Positions 12,049-24,193 of a stretch of DNA of 64,000 nt are shown here, piece after piece. How positions within the stretch are numbered: position 1 is the stretch's first letter; each line of letters begins with the position of its first letter. Both the position numbers and the translations under genes were made by a program. The DNA lies in NCBI GenBank assembly GCA_022497155.1, contig MU385741.1, forward strand, positions 62,001 through 126,000, read 5' to 3'. Below the pieces are notes generated by a model that saw only the letters and a program-made list of their open reading frames with translations, was not told the origin of the DNA and searched no databases. The stretch is from Whalleya microplaca. Lineage: Eukaryota; Ascomycota; Sordariomycetes; Xylariales; Xylariaceae.

Positions 12049-13216
12049 ATGTCTGCCAGCAGTCAGGTCTACATCGCCGTCATAGGTAAGTAAGATCTAT
12101 CATAGCAATTGCTAAGTTTGAGAGGTATCATGATTGACTAATTTATTATTTATTCACGACTGAATAGGCGCAGGAGGGGTGGGCAAATGCTTCCTTTCCC
12201 AGCTCGAGGCACTGTCTGTCCGACGACCGAACCCGAAGCTTGGACTCTGCTACATCTCCACCAGCAAGAAGGCCCTCTTCAAGCCCGATTACTCCCTCCA
12301 GACCGAGAACGTCCTGCAAGAGCTCTCTGCCTCGACCGTGGCACCTCTGAGCTTATCAAAGCTGGTGGATTACTTGGCTGGAGCGCCTACGAAGGTCGTC
12401 CTTGTCGACAACACCAGCTCCCAAGATGTGGCAGATAGCTATCCGCTGTTCCTGAGCCGTGGCATCAATGTCATCACCCCGAACAAGAAGGCTTTCTCGG
12501 GCTCGTACAAGCTGTGGCAAGACATCTTTTCGGCGGCTGCTACGTCAGGAGCGAAGGTATACCACGAGTCCTCGGTCGGCGCGGGCCTTCCCGTCATTTC
12601 GACCCTGAAGGACCTAGTAGATACTGGAGACGAGGTGACCAAGATCGAGGGCGTGTTTAGCGGCACCATGTCGTTCCTCTTCAACTCGTTTGCGCCGGTC
12701 GAGGGTGCTGGTGGCCAGTGGTCCGCCGAAGTCAAGAAAGCGAAAGAGCTAGGCTACACGGAACCTGATCCTCGGGACGACCTGAACGGTCTAGATGTGG
12801 CGCGGAAGCTGACCATTCTTGCGCGACTGGCGGGTCTGCCCGTCGAGTCGCCCACTTCGTTCCCGGTACAGAGTCTGATCCCGAAGGAGCTGGAGTCCGT
12901 CTCGAGCGGCGACGAGTTCCTCCAGAGACTGCCCGAGTTCGACTCTCAGATGAAGGAAACCAAAGCGGCGGCGCAGAAGGAAGGCAAGGTCATACGGTTT
13001 ATAGGTAGTATCGATGTGGCTACCAAGGCTGTCAAGGTTGGACTGGAGAAGTTCGACAAGTCGCATCCGATCGCGGCACTCAAGGGAAGCGACAACATCA
13101 TCAGTTTCTACACGAAGCGATATGGAAGCAACCCGCTTATCATCCAGGGCGCGGGCGCGGGCGGCGAGGTGACGGCGATGGGGGTGACAAGCGATTTGCT
13201 CAAGGTGCTCTCGTAA
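12049..13216 (+). CDS. hom6: Homoserine dehydrogenase
   Basis: Two exons, 12049-12085 and 12168-13216, give 361 residues, the usual length of the monofunctional fungal enzyme. Exon 1 encodes only the first 12 residues plus one base, and the 82-bp intron (GTAAGT...ATAG) interrupts the nucleotide-binding motif. The spliced sequence IAVIGAGGVGKCFLSQL is the Rossmann fold for NAD(P). LVDNTSS, GINVITPNKKAFS and the catalytic block GYTEPDPRDDLNGLDVARK follow, containing the conserved acid and Lys residues. The C-terminus has the typical NPLIIQGAGAGGEVTAMGV. It reduces aspartate semialdehyde to homoserine in the cytosol, the branch point to methionine and threonine. There is no fused aspartokinase or ACT domain. 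Confidence 0.96.
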
Positions 13217-13333
13217 AAATGACATAGAGTTGAAGTCAAAATACAAAATACAAAAGTATAATGCTATTATGGTATAGGATTCCTGAAGCGTATCCTGGAT
13301 CGTACATTGTGTAGTCAACTCGTAGTCTACTCA

Positions 13334-13764
13334 TCAGTGGCCTGTATGCCTCGAGTAGGCCGTACGTCTCTGAGTTGAGGCTGGGTCCTGCGCGAAGGGT
13401 GTCGCAGAGCTGGCGCTGTTTGCTGACGGAGCTGGCCTCGTTTTATGGGCGGTAGATGTGTGTGCGACCTTGTGCGGTCGTGGATCGTCATCAGGGTGCG
13501 GTCGGTTCAATCGCCATACCCAAAGGCAGAAATCGAAAATGATTAGGCCAAGAATGGGCACAGCGAAGGCGAGGCTTATTAATTTCTGAATGATGGTCAG
13601 TCAGTTAGTTGAACTTTGTAGGACTGAGGCTAATAGAGTGTATTAATACGCACAAATGCGAAGGCGATCCAGCTTATAACACTCCAGATCTCGGCCGGGA
13701 ACAACCCAGACCGGAAGGTATGGGTGAGCCAAGTGATGCTCATGTCGACTGGCATTTTGCTCAT
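13334..13764 (-). CDS. Small two-helix membrane protein (120 aa)
   Basis: Two exons, 13764-13654 (37 codons) and 13585-13334 (83 codons plus stop), joined across a 68-bp intron with donor GTGCGT, branch-like CTAACTGAC and acceptor TTCAG. The spliced protein starts MSKMPVDMSITWLTH. It has a hydrophobic segment ending WSVISWIAFAF that continues across the splice into KLISLAFAVPILGLIIFDFC, so one long or two adjacent membrane helices lie at about residues 20-60. A basic, Pro/His/Thr-rich cytosolic-type tail of about 60 residues follows. It resembles small fungal membrane proteins of unknown function; no family was recognised. The 3' end lies about 118 bp from the homoserine dehydrogenase stop, in convergent orientation. 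The frame is conserved through the splice and helices occur on both sides of it, which supports a real gene. Confidence 0.72.
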
Positions 13765-15052
13765 GATTGTGAGGCTTAGGGGTAGTATGCGGGAAAGCAG
13801 AAGAAGAAACGAGCAGGTAAAAAAAGGGTGGCTCGGATGTACACAATAGAGTCAGCCAAGATGGATAAAAAGTGTGGTGTACCGAGGTGCGGGTTTCACG
13901 ATGGCGATGTGTATACGATTACGCGTATGCAAATGGGACAAGCGAACGAACAATAAGGATGGATCGGGATGCAGGTGGCTTGCTTGATATGCAGCAGCAG
14001 AAGCGTTATTATATTTTGTCTGTCTGTATGTCTGTATGTCCGTTTACTACGTAAGAAAGAAAGAGCGAGTTTTAAGGCGAGTAAGCGTAAGGCAAGTACA
14101 TATGTCATATGTAAGACGGGGATGGAAATTGGCATCGATGGGTTCGGAGATGACGTTTCAGCCCAGCTGCATGGAAAGAGTTCCTGACGATCCAATACTC
14201 CGAGGCTCTTGCCGTCTACAGAAATACGCATATTAATAAAGTCTAAATTTCGACATTTAGTTAGATTACCATCTCGCCATAAGCATCACACCTCACACCT
14301 CATCAGACCTCACCACCTACCATATTTACATAAACACAGCCTCGGCAATGCTACCTTTCTTGGCCTGTCGTTATGGCCTGTATGTAGTGTGATGATAGAC
14401 ATCTTCTTACCTGCTTGCTTGGGCTGAGGTCCGCATTGCCACATGATAACCTTGTACATGTGGTTTTCTCATAACACATATATGGATATGTGCTGAGTTC
14501 TCATTGATGAAAATACCGCCAGGATGGGACCAATTGTAAGCGGCGTTTTGACACATGTTTTACCGTTGCGGGATGGAGGGGTCAGGAACTGTCAGCTATC
14601 GAAATGACATTTTCTGACAGGTACTTAAACCATTGACAACTCTAACCGTTACAAATGCTTCAAAATACCTCTTAAGTTGTTCTGAATTGACGCAGACAAA
14701 ATCTAGGGCGACGCCGAGACGGAAACAACGTGTTGCATGTGACAATATGTTTCCCGTTTCCCGTATTGCACTTAAGAAGGTATCATGCCACTAATGTATG
14801 CACTTATACAAATTTCCGCCCAGTTTCACCGCCCCAATGCGACTGTGCTTTCGGATCGGCATACTAAATTCAGTGCCTGGTGGTGCATGTGCCTACCTCC
14901 TAATACGTATTTGTATGCTACGGTGCCACCATGCACACGTCAATGTGAGGACATCTTGACGGCTTCTTTCTGCTACTTATCATACCGGAATTTGTAGCTT
15001 TGAATCGGAACCTTCCACATCACCAAGCGCCTCCTGTTCTCAACCACCGACT
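13765..15052. other. Divergent intergenic region, no gene seen
   Basis: It contains the promoter of the small membrane protein (minus) and that of erg27 (plus). Several frames of 60-111 codons occur on both strands without coding character. CACC/CCTCACACC-rich stretches lie near 14280-14330. No RNA gene was recognised. Confidence 0.45.
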
Positions 15053-16560
15053 ATGGCGTCTCCGCCATGGACAGGCGCCGCGAGCCATGAACAGTACTTC
15101 GTCCTACTGACAGGGGCCAATAGGTATGCGACGACTTCTCCCTTTTTTCTTTAGAGAGAAGGTCTATTCTTGGGGGAGTCCATGACCATTAGCTGCTACA
15201 CCGAGCTAAACGATGGGAATCCAGTGGTGTCGGACTCGGCATTGGCCAACGAATGATCGACGAGTTCCTCGCCTCGCGCTCTCTCTCCTCCCACCTGATC
15301 CTCATACCGACCACCCGCTCAGTCACGAAGTCGCGCGAGACCGCCCACGCCCTGCGCTCGCACCTCGAGAAAGCCGCCCGCACCTCGACGAAGCTGCGAG
15401 CCCGCGCGGGCCCCAACTACGATCCCCAGACTGCCATCGCCCGCGTCCACGTGCTAAGTCTGCAGCTCGACCTGTGCAGTCTGGGCTCGATCTACGAAGC
15501 CGCGGACCGGCTAGTCAACAGCACACTGAGCGATCCGACTGGCCAGATCGCAGATGTGCGCATCCCGCGGCTCGACGCCGTGCTGTTCAATGCTGGCATC
15601 GGCGGCTGGTCGGGGATCGACTGGCTGGGGTTCGCGCGCCAGCTGCTCACCGTGGGGGTCCTGCAGAGCACTACCTTCCCGGCGTTCAAGACCGCGCTGC
15701 CCGCCGCCGTGCTGGATTCACAGAAGCTACTTGCCGATGCCGGTGTGCACGATGCAAAGACGACACCACCCCCGCTCGCCGAGGTCTTCTGCGCCAACCT
15801 CTTCGGACACTACGTGCTCGCGCACGAGCTACTACCCCTGCTGAGCCGCTCGGGTGAGTCTAAGGAGGCACCCGGCCGCGTGGTCTGGACTAGCAGTGTA
15901 GACGCGGACGCCGAGCACCTTTCCTTCTCGGACTTCCAAGCGGCGAAGCACCAGCCGCCGTACGAGAGCAGCAAGCGGATCACGGACCTGCTCTCCCTAA
16001 CCTCGGATCTCCCGAGCGTGCAGGCCGTCTCGGCGCCGTACTTCAGCTCCCCCTCCATCTCCGATAAGCCCGTGCGCCCGCGCTTCTACCTCTCGCATCC
16101 AGGCGTCGTCTGCACGCCGCTCTTCCCCCTCAACTGGTTCCTCTACTTCTGGTACTGGTGCGCCATGCACCTGTCCCGCCTCTGCGGGTCCCCCTGGCAC
16201 CCCGTGACGCCGTACATCAGCGCGTGCGCGACGGCGTGGCTCGCTCTCGCGTCCGCCGACGAGCTCGACGCGCTGGTCGCCCAGCGCGTGAAGTGGGGGT
16301 CCAGCACCGATCGCTGGGGTGCTTCTACACCCCGGAGGACCGAGGTCGCGGGCTGGGGCTGGGACGGCCAGGTCGAGGACGAGGCAGCGTTGAAGCGGGA
16401 CGACCCCGATAGGCTCAGGGGCCGCAAGTGGGATGCCGTGCCCCTGACGCAGGAGCGCCGAGAGAAGTTCGAGGAGGATGGCCGACGGTGCTGGGTCGAG
16501 CTCGAGAGGCTGCGGACGGCGTGGGAGGCTGCGCTTGGGAGGGGTCAAAAGAATGAATAA
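15053..16560 (+). CDS. erg27: 3-keto-steroid reductase Erg27
   Basis: Two exons, 15053-15123 and 15225-16560, give 468 residues; the 101-bp intron falls inside the cofactor motif. After splicing the N-terminus reads FVLLTGANSGVGLGIGQR, the SDR TGxxxGxG NADPH-binding loop. Other SDR marks are NAGIGG (about 146-151), the catalytic Ser in WTSSVDA (about 245-251) and Tyr270-x3-Lys274 in PPYESSKRI. It would reduce the C-3 ketone during removal of the two C-4 methyl groups of sterols, acting with Erg25 and Erg26 at the endoplasmic reticulum. The C-terminal region carries a hydrophobic patch (LNWFLYFWYWCAMHL, near 329-343) fitting membrane association. The length and long C-terminal extension suit ascomycete Erg27. 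It is the target of hydroxyanilide fungicides in this group. Confidence 0.93.
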
Positions 16561-17181
16561 GTGGCTGAATACATAAGTAAGTGAGCCGAGGCAGTCAGTG
16601 AGTTGGTGTGAGTTCATGAGTAGTTAATTGGTTGCTGCCCTTGGGGAAGCACAAGACACGTGCAGCTAACTACCTAGGTTGGCTCGCATGCATACATACA
16701 TAATTCATACAGGCTGTCTATAGGGTGGGTAGGTATGTTGGAACTTCGACTGTATATAGTTATCGGGCATCGTATAAGCATATTTAATCAGTCATTCGCA
16801 TAGCGTAACATAGCATGACATAACATTGTGGGTATACTAAACACCAAGAAGCCCCAGTACAGTTCCCCAGCGAGCTGGCTTGCTCGCCTGCCTTCCGATG
16901 TGTGAGAATAATAAGTACAGAAGAAGATCCCGTACAGACGTATATATATATACAAAATATGTATGGCGCCGATACAATACACGCCCCTTGCTTTCCTTAC
17001 CTTACCTACCTTCCCTCCCCATGAGGGGAACCTCTATGAATAAGAATCGTTGTACGTGCGTTTCGCTGGTATATAAAGACCACCCATCGTGATACCCACC
17101 AAACAGCCCGCATGACCCTCGTAAGCCTACCAAAGTCATTTCACCCATCATGACCCATGAATCCGATATCATAGACACGTT
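16561..17181. other. Convergent intergenic region
   Basis: It lies between the 3' ends of erg27 and the MFS transporter gene. It has TAC/CATA-rich low-complexity stretches (for example 16690-16705 and 16938-16955). No gene is seen. Confidence 0.5.
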
Positions 17182-19162
17182 TCACGCAGGCGGAGCCAGT
17201 CCACCCGTCTGCTGTTCATCGCTGCGCACCCTCTTCATAGCCAACTTATCCGCCCTCCCGAACAGCCCCAGCGCAAGCGGCAGCGGCACAACGGCGAGCG
17301 ACACCACGGCGGTGAACACGAGCGCGCGGTCCATATTCTCCGGCGGATCGGCGTCCTCGCCCGCCTTGAGCGCGTCGCTGATGATGATGAACACGCCGCC
17401 GAGCAGCTGGCCCCCGGCCCACGCGACCGTGGACGTGACGGCGGGGCTGAGCGGGTGCGACAGCTCGCACAGCAGCTCGAGCGCGATGGGGACCAGCGCG
17501 AAGCACGACGCGCCCAGGAGGCTGAGGACGGCGTAGGGCCCGGCCTCGGTGCGCGTCGCCGGCATCCAGACGAAGACCAGGAAGCTGAGGCCGATCAGGG
17601 GCACGGCGACTTTCACCGCCAGCAGGAACGCCTTCGTGCGGTCCAGGATCGGGCTCGAGATCGCGCTGCTCGCGAGGCCCACGAGGATCAGGAGCGCGCC
17701 GGCGATGCCGGCTTCGTCCGCGCTGAAGCCGTAGGGGAGCATGATTTGGTTGAGCAGCGAGGACACGCTGTTGAAGAAGCCCACGTATATGGAGTACGGG
17801 ATCAGGATCAGCCACAGCTCGAGGGATTTGAGGAGTTGGAGGGAGGCGCTGAGGGAGGCCTTGGGGGTCGAGCCGGAGGGGCCCGGGGGCGTGGGGGGTG
17901 AGGCTGGGATGAAGAAGGAGGGGAGGGCGCAGACGGAGGACTAATGGCGTTTGGTATAGTTAGTTACAGTTGCTTTGTATGTGGGACATCGATATTGCGG
18001 GTGGGGGAACACGTACGATGATAGCAACGTAGAGCACGGCATTAGAAACATCAGCATTCTCCACAACCATAAACGGCACGACGAGCTGGCCCAGCGCAGC
18101 ACCAAACGGATTCGCCAGACTCGGCAGCGCGGTGGCGGCCACGCGCCCCCGGTTCGTGAACCACATATCGGAGTACCTCGTCGGCGCGCTGAGGACGAAC
18201 GGCTGCGCGAGCCCGGTCAGTATCTGCCCGAACATGACGACGCCGTAGAGGCCCCCCTCGCGCGAGTGCGAGCCCGCGTAGCGGATCCAGTTCCCCGCGA
18301 GCACGAGGAGCGCGGCGGTGATGATCGACGGCTTGGGCCCCCAGTGCAGCGCGTAGATCGTGGCCGGGCAGACCACGACGAAGGAGAACAGGAAGGCTGT
18401 CGAGTACCAGTTTATGGCCGACTCGGTCGTCCCGTAGTACGCCGCGGCGTTTTGCGCGACGGGCGAGAAGGTCAGCCACTATATTCGCGCGAGAGACGCA
18501 TGTCAGCTTCGGGGTACATAATTGGTGCCGCTAGAGATGCCTATGTACATATATGTAGAAGGACTAGGTAGGCAGGCTGGATCATCGGGATAGCTACATG
18601 GTAGGTAGGCTGGAGGAAGTAGGCTATCATGCAGTCGAGATGGGCCCGCAGACGGCGTGGTTGCACTATAAGGCCATTGGTAGATCCCATAACCACACTT
18701 CTCAAAACCAGCATATATAATAGCCTAGTTACCTTCCTCCCCCAATCCATCCCCGTCCCATTCCTTCCCGTCCCGTGCCTTTCCCACTAACAACAGAAGA
18801 AGAATAATTCGACAACTTACATCCCAGCTGACGATGATGTTCAGCAGCGTCAACTGCACAAGGCCGAACCACCGCCTCTTGTAAACCTTATACACAATGC
18901 TGCCGCGGTCCCCGTCCTCGACCGAGGCGGCATCGTCCGCGCCGTCGGTCGCCAGTATGGCCGGCGTGGTGCTGTCGCCGTGGGAGGCCAGGCGTAGATG
19001 CAGGTGGCCGTCTTTCTTCTTGCGCGAGGAGTCCTTCGATGAGCCGGTGGTGGCCACGGGGTCCAGCGCATATTCGTCCCGGAGTTTGTCGTCCGGCTTA
19101 TTGCTGCTCGTGCTCGTTGGCGACGCAGCTGCTTCGGCTTCGCTAGATCGTCTGCTAGCCAT
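17182..19162 (-). CDS. FLVCR/SLC49-like major facilitator transporter
   Basis: Three exons, 19162-18821, 18478-18017 and 17940-17182, all phase 0, encode 520 residues. Residues 1-95 form a hydrophilic Ser/Asp-rich cytosolic N-terminus with a Lys-rich SSRKKKDG patch. The membrane part begins [24 protein letters not shown]. About 12 hydrophobic helices follow, six per half, with [17 protein letters not shown] (about 197-213) at the usual cytosolic loop of FLVCR-type carriers and [18 protein letters not shown] opening the second half. The family includes heme and choline exporters in animals; the fungal substrate is unknown. Intron 1 is unusually long (342 bp) for this genome, and intron 2 is 76 bp. 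Its 3' end faces that of erg27, with no evident functional link. Confidence 0.88.
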
Positions 19163-20982
19163 GGTGGGTTAAATTTGATGCCCGTTTTCCCGCACGGTGC
19201 GGATTTGCCCTAACTTAGGTTGTCCGGCGGGCGTCTGGATGTAAGGTTCAGAGTGGGCGGGTTTTGGGAACTAGTAGGTAATAGACGTTGTGGCTTGATC
19301 CTTCTAACATTCAGTCCATTTATACGCATATATATTCGTAAGTTTCAAGGCGAGCCAGTCGTCGTCGTTATCGTGATCGTTGTCGTTGTCGTCGTTTGAA
19401 TACCTAGTCCACACAGGTATGTAATGAACGTCACTCTCAAACCCGCATCGCAGAGGGGTTGGATGGATCCAAAAGGAAAGAAGATATTGGTAAAGTTCGA
19501 TATGCCCGAGTGTCTTGTGCGTAGGGAGGGTCCCGATCTGGTTATACCATGGAATTATACCATGGAATGCTGGGAGGGAAAGAGACAGTACCACGGTTCG
19601 GATTGGATAAGATCGAAAGGACAAGCATCCGGAGGGTGGCAGGTGGAGATCGCGTAACCGATGGACCGATTGTGTGCAGTAAAACCGACATTGTTTAAGT
19701 AGGGGGGATGTCCCTTGGAACGGACCAACTTGTGAACCGTTATCGTTCTCAATTCGGTCCTGTCTTGGATCCTGTCTTGGATCCTGTCTTGCCCTTATTA
19801 CCTACGTGCAACGAACTCGCCTAACCTAGGCCCTGTACATATAATAATAAGAGTAATAGTAAGTGTGGCAGATGCTATCATTACATAGTACCATTATAGC
19901 TGCTACTAGGATGCAGCCTAGCATCTACCTTATCTGATATTATGTCCATCGTTTCAAGGAACCGGACGCAGTCGACCGAAGTGGGAGGTACCTATTCTTA
20001 CTATAGGGCTAGTTACGGTCTGTAAGAGCCGTGATTCGCTCACAAACTCGGCCTGACCACTATATCGGGCCACCGTCGCCGTGTCACAATGCACGCTGGA
20101 ACGCATAGAACTTTGGAAGCACATGTACATGCGCATATACGTAGGACAAGGGTGACATTTGCAACCCTCAACTCCTCTTACATCGTCAATCTTGTCTGTA
20201 TTGCTGCAGTTGATGTACCGACTTACCTAGGCTCATCTCTTCATGAACGGGATGCCGAACCCATGTGATTAACCCCTCTTATAAGGGTTCATTATGACTT
20301 TGCATACTTTATTCGCGACTTGAAACGTCCTATGCAGTCGTACGATGAGGGAGACATCCATGGCCGTTCTATTATATCGAATACTGCGATATTTATATTA
20401 TTGAGGTCATAACTGATCGGGAGCTTTTGCTTATAATTGCACTTATAAGATGCTACGGATCCAAGAAATCCAGGAAACATCGTCAGTTCTTAGTCGTAAA
20501 ACAACCCCTCTTCCCCTCTTCGCAATATCAGAGACTATCAGATAGTCGATCAAGGATGTGTGTTCAAGACGGCACTTCTTATCTTTCCAATTCATGTACC
20601 GAGGATGATGTAGTCTAGAATGTGATTCTACATGGGAATACGCTCCCGTGCAAATGCTGTACACATGTGAAAGCTGTTCCACATAACACAAGGGACCCGA
20701 GGACATATATCCCGATAGGAGAGCTTAGCTTTTAGGAACTGAGATCTATTTAGAAAAAGACGGGAACGCGATGTATATGTATGGTACAGGGTGCAAGCGG
20801 TTTCGAGGAACCCCAGCCGCATGCTGTCCACTTGAGCCGCGAATTTGTGTTACAGGACCTCCACGTAACCAGGGTCGCATGATGACGACTAGGCTGTCCT
20901 CGAGAACCTCCCCGGCATAGCTCTGTTCTTCCAGAAGTTCTCATGGCAGACGCCGGCAAATCTCGAAGCTGGTCTGCGTCGA
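19163..20982. other. Intergenic region, no gene seen
   Basis: These 1.8 kb contain the MFS gene promoter and the 3' side of qcr6. Two short direct repeats are visible: a 12-base CCTGTCTTGGAT unit nearly three times at 19759-19791, and a duplicated TACCATGGAATTA at about 19547-19566. The frames are short and inconsistent. No RNA gene was recognised. Confidence 0.5.
19759..19791. repeat. 12-bp direct repeat, about 2.75 copies
   Basis: CCTGTCTTGGAT occurs twice in full, followed by a third copy truncated after nine bases. It is non-coding and probably replication slippage. Confidence 0.85.
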
Positions 20983-21744
20983 TCATTTGAGGATGGACCA
21001 GAGCTTGGGGGCGGCGCATTGGCTGGCGCAGTGGGCGAGGTGGAAGACTACACAGATCAGTGTCAGCTAGCTTTCCGGCGTATAGAAACAGTCCCTATCA
21101 AGTGTCTCGTGGGTTGCAAATAGGGGAGACTATGCCGAACTCGAAACACTCACATTCTTCAACGCAGTCCTCCTTGGCCCCTTCTTCGCTGTCTTCGGCG
21201 CTCGTGACTCGCTCGACGCATTCGTCGAAGTGGTGCTTGGCTGGTGCGCATTGCTTGGACTCCTTGCATGCTGTGATATGAACGTTATTATCAAGTATTC
21301 AACATCTTCGGACGGGCGGGTGTTCTCGGCAATATGTATGAGCGATTGGAATTTGTGCCGTAACGCCGATAATGTGAACGTAGAAGAGAGCGGGATCGAA
21401 CGAACCTTCCTCAAGCTTCTCTTTTGGGTCCTCAAGTTCTTCCTCGTCCTCTTCTTCCTCCTCTTCCTCCTCACCCTCCTCAGTGCTCTCTTCGTCCTAG
21501 ACAAGGGTTAGTGAAATTGCTCGCTATGACGTAGTCAACGAAGAATCAGGTCTATCCCCAGCAAGGGAATGACTGTATCCCCATATATGATGGAAGAGAT
21601 ATAACAGGAGCTGATCCATCATGAAATGCTGGCTGGGGCCCGAATGCGTTAAAACCGTACCTGATCTTCGGCTGCTTCAGCCTCAGCAGTGCTCCATGGC
21701 GTAGCCGCCTCGACGAGGTCGGAGATAGTATCCCATATGCCCAT
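20983..21744 (-). CDS. qcr6: Ubiquinol-cytochrome c reductase hinge protein (complex III)
   Basis: Four exons, 21744-21661, 21496-21406, 21270-21154 and 21047-20983, give 118 residues; all three introns have GT/AG ends and keep frame. The N-terminus MGIWDTISDLVEAATP is followed by a Glu-rich acidic run (about 36-50). Next comes the Cys-rich helical hairpin: ACKESKQC, HHFDECVERV, KEDCVEEFFH and HCASQCAAPKLW. These Cys pairs form the disulfide-linked hairpin of the hinge protein. It sits on the intermembrane-space face of complex III next to cytochrome c1 and assists electron transfer to cytochrome c. The acidic run is characteristic of Qcr6. The gene is broken into such small exons that no single frame shows it. 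Confidence 0.95.
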
Positions 21745-22443
21745 TTTGATTAGGATATGCACCGCGCGCGGGTCCAATGGCGTGTGTTATCGGGAGGTGA
21801 ACGAGTTGTTGGTGGATGAGGTGTTGTCTGCCGGAACGCTGGCACTGAATGAGAAAAATAATAGAGCATCTGCAATTGAGCCATTTTGATTGGCCCGGGG
21901 CTCGAAAGCTCGGATCACGTGACGCTCGGCCCATCCCTTCAGCCCTGAGGCTTGTATTCCGTACTTATGATACTGATCATCGGCTTAGCCGCCTCGGATT
22001 GGTGCGTGCAGCACTTATTCAACGTTCTTCATGTTCAATAGTTCTTGATATGGTTATTTGAAATCTAGATATATCATCACGATGATTTTTTCCAAGCAAA
22101 AAAATGCGTAGAGGCAGTCGTCAAGTTCTTGAACTCTACCTCGGCTATCCTAATCAGCCGCTTGTAACTGAAATATTGCTGGTGAATTGCTTCATCTTGC
22201 TAGCTACTTTCTCTCAGCGCCAGCATAAAACATGTAACCAAACCGACGTAGTTACTGGTATAACCTCCTATCCAGTTGATGGCTCCATGGCGTGTCTAGC
22301 TCAACACACAATCTCGTAGAGGCAAAACGGACACATGAGGGTTGAAATGGACAGTTATAAGGGTATCATATTCCGAAGTGATCCTTCACCGCCCTCGCCG
22401 ATTGCAATACAGCTTTCCTAACACACGGACTGGCCGCACCGCT
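21745..22443. other. Intergenic, qcr6 promoter side
   Basis: About 700 bp between the qcr6 start and the 3' end of the WBP2-like gene. No gene is seen. The palindromic stretch GGAGCCATGG...CCATGG near 22280 is not enough to name a site. Confidence 0.5.
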
Positions 22444-23306
22444 TCATTGTCTCTCTGCTTCCTCCCGCATACGCTCGTCGAATCGCGCGGTGACCGCCTG
22501 AGCTTGCGCTTCATCGTAGTCCGGTGGAGGCTCGTCGGGCGTCGGTTGGTTCACCTGCCGTTCCCTAGCTGCCTCGTCTGCTCGTTGCACCACCTCCCTC
22601 TGGGCCGCTCCGCCCTGGCTCGAGGCGCCTCCTTCTTGCGGCCCGCTGTACTCGGGCAGTTGCTCGTCGTGGACGGACTGGACCCAATTCCGCTGGCCCG
22701 ATTCCTCCGCAATCTGCGCCGCGTGGTGGAGGCGGGCCTTCAGTTCCACGAACTTGGCCTCAAATTCGCTGGAGCCGCCGTCCTTGAAGGTCAACCTTAA
22801 GTTGACCCTCGGAAACTCCGGCGGGATGTTGCCGTCGGGCACCGGCCGTACCAATGTCTCCCAGTACCAAGGGCCGATCCAAGACGAGAACATCCGGCTG
22901 TCTTGGCAGCTTAATATCTTGGCCGAGAAAGACTTGAACTGCTCGGTAGATTTGGAAGGTAGATAAATCAACTGAACTCGTATGTTAGACGGGGGGTTGT
23001 TCGTTTCCCCAATAGCACACACAATTATCGTTCGTCACTCACTCTCTGGTTTGTTATATAAGCTGTCCCACTCTCGCTCTTGATGGAAAGGGGCTCCGTG
23101 CCCGGTGGTGGTTGATTCGGCGCCGTTATATTGAGACCTATCCGACCTCTTGTTTTGTATAGAATACTCTCATGCGGTAGGGGCTCGATCTCTCCGGCTC
23201 GAGAGAGCATAACCCAACTGGCCTCGTTAGTCTCCTCTGGCTCTTCCACCCGGTTGCTCTGGCTGAGGAGTAATGACGCATGTTGATCGTGAAGCCCGTA
23301 GTCCAT
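22444..23306 (-). CDS. WBP2-like GRAM-domain protein with PY motif
   Basis: Two exons, 23306-23043 and 22971-22444, give 263 residues around a 71-bp intron (GTGAGT...TTCAG). Splicing yields SGTAYITNQRLIYLPSK, the strand-turn-strand core typical of the GRAM/PH-like domain of WW-domain-binding protein 2 homologues. The domain spans about residues 25-140 (ending in PEFPRVNLRLTFKDGG). The C-terminal part is polar and disordered with EYSGPQEGG and the proline motif PPPDYDEA at about 238-245, a PPxY ligand for WW domains such as those of Rsp5-type ubiquitin ligases. The role as a lipid- or ligase-recruited adaptor is inferred from animal WBP2. Length is normal for fungal homologues. Confidence 0.83.
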
Positions 23307-24150
23307 TATGATGACGATGAGTTATGAATGAACGCCACTGGTGGAGTATCTGCACATGGGGATATGGGTGAAGAGCGAGGCTCTTGGGGAGGGCAAGGCG
23401 AATATCACATTTTAGATCGTAAGGGGGTGTGGGAGGGGGACGAGGGTAGGGGGCAAGAATAAAGGATTCAGGGCTGGATTTAGATCGAGGAAAGGAGGAA
23501 CAAGAAGCTGTACCTACTTTATCGACATGTTTTTTTTATTAATTATTGATGAGATTTGACGTTGGTCAGCACGGCGGTAGTGCACACAAAGTCCTAGGAC
23601 TTAGCAGGTTCCAACCGAATGGTCCTCTCCGGGATCTGTCGGCACGGCCAAAAATGGGCAGGGCTCGAATGATGCTAGCTGAGTTTCTCTTCGCTGGTCT
23701 CAGAGCGGCACGGCTTGCATGAAGCTCAAAGAAACGATGGAGATCTTGGGAGAGATTATGTGGGCCGCTAATCCTATAGCTGGTTACCCTCGTCTTGCCG
23801 GAATTGGTGGCAGGGCGGCGCGGGTGACAGGGCGCTGCAAGACCGCGCAGATGTGGAGGCACCTATCGAAAATAATGTGTCTGATGTCTGATGTGGTGGT
23901 GGTCTACCCAAGGACCAAGGACCGGAAACCAACCAAGGTGTTGTTGGCTGAACGGTGGTACGGCGCAATAGGAAGGGAGCCCGGGATCTCTGTCTGTCTG
24001 TCTACTGCGATGTGCGGCGAAGCTATTTTGTCCCAGGTGATGATGACGGGTTACAATAAGTAAGTACCTATCTATCTCAATGAGCGATGCCACGGCAAAT
24101 CCAAAAGACTCGGTTATATTGGGTATGGGCTATGTAGTATGTAGGTAGGG

Positions 24151-24193
<43 letters not shown>

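Noticed and set aside
11749..12167. General amino-acid-control (TGACTC) site for homoserine dehydrogenase
   Set aside because: Only an inexact TGACTA occurs, inside the intron; no exact consensus was found upstream.
15997..16617. 206-codon minus-strand frame over erg27
   Set aside because: It is a shadow of the Erg27 coding strand with no recognisable domain.
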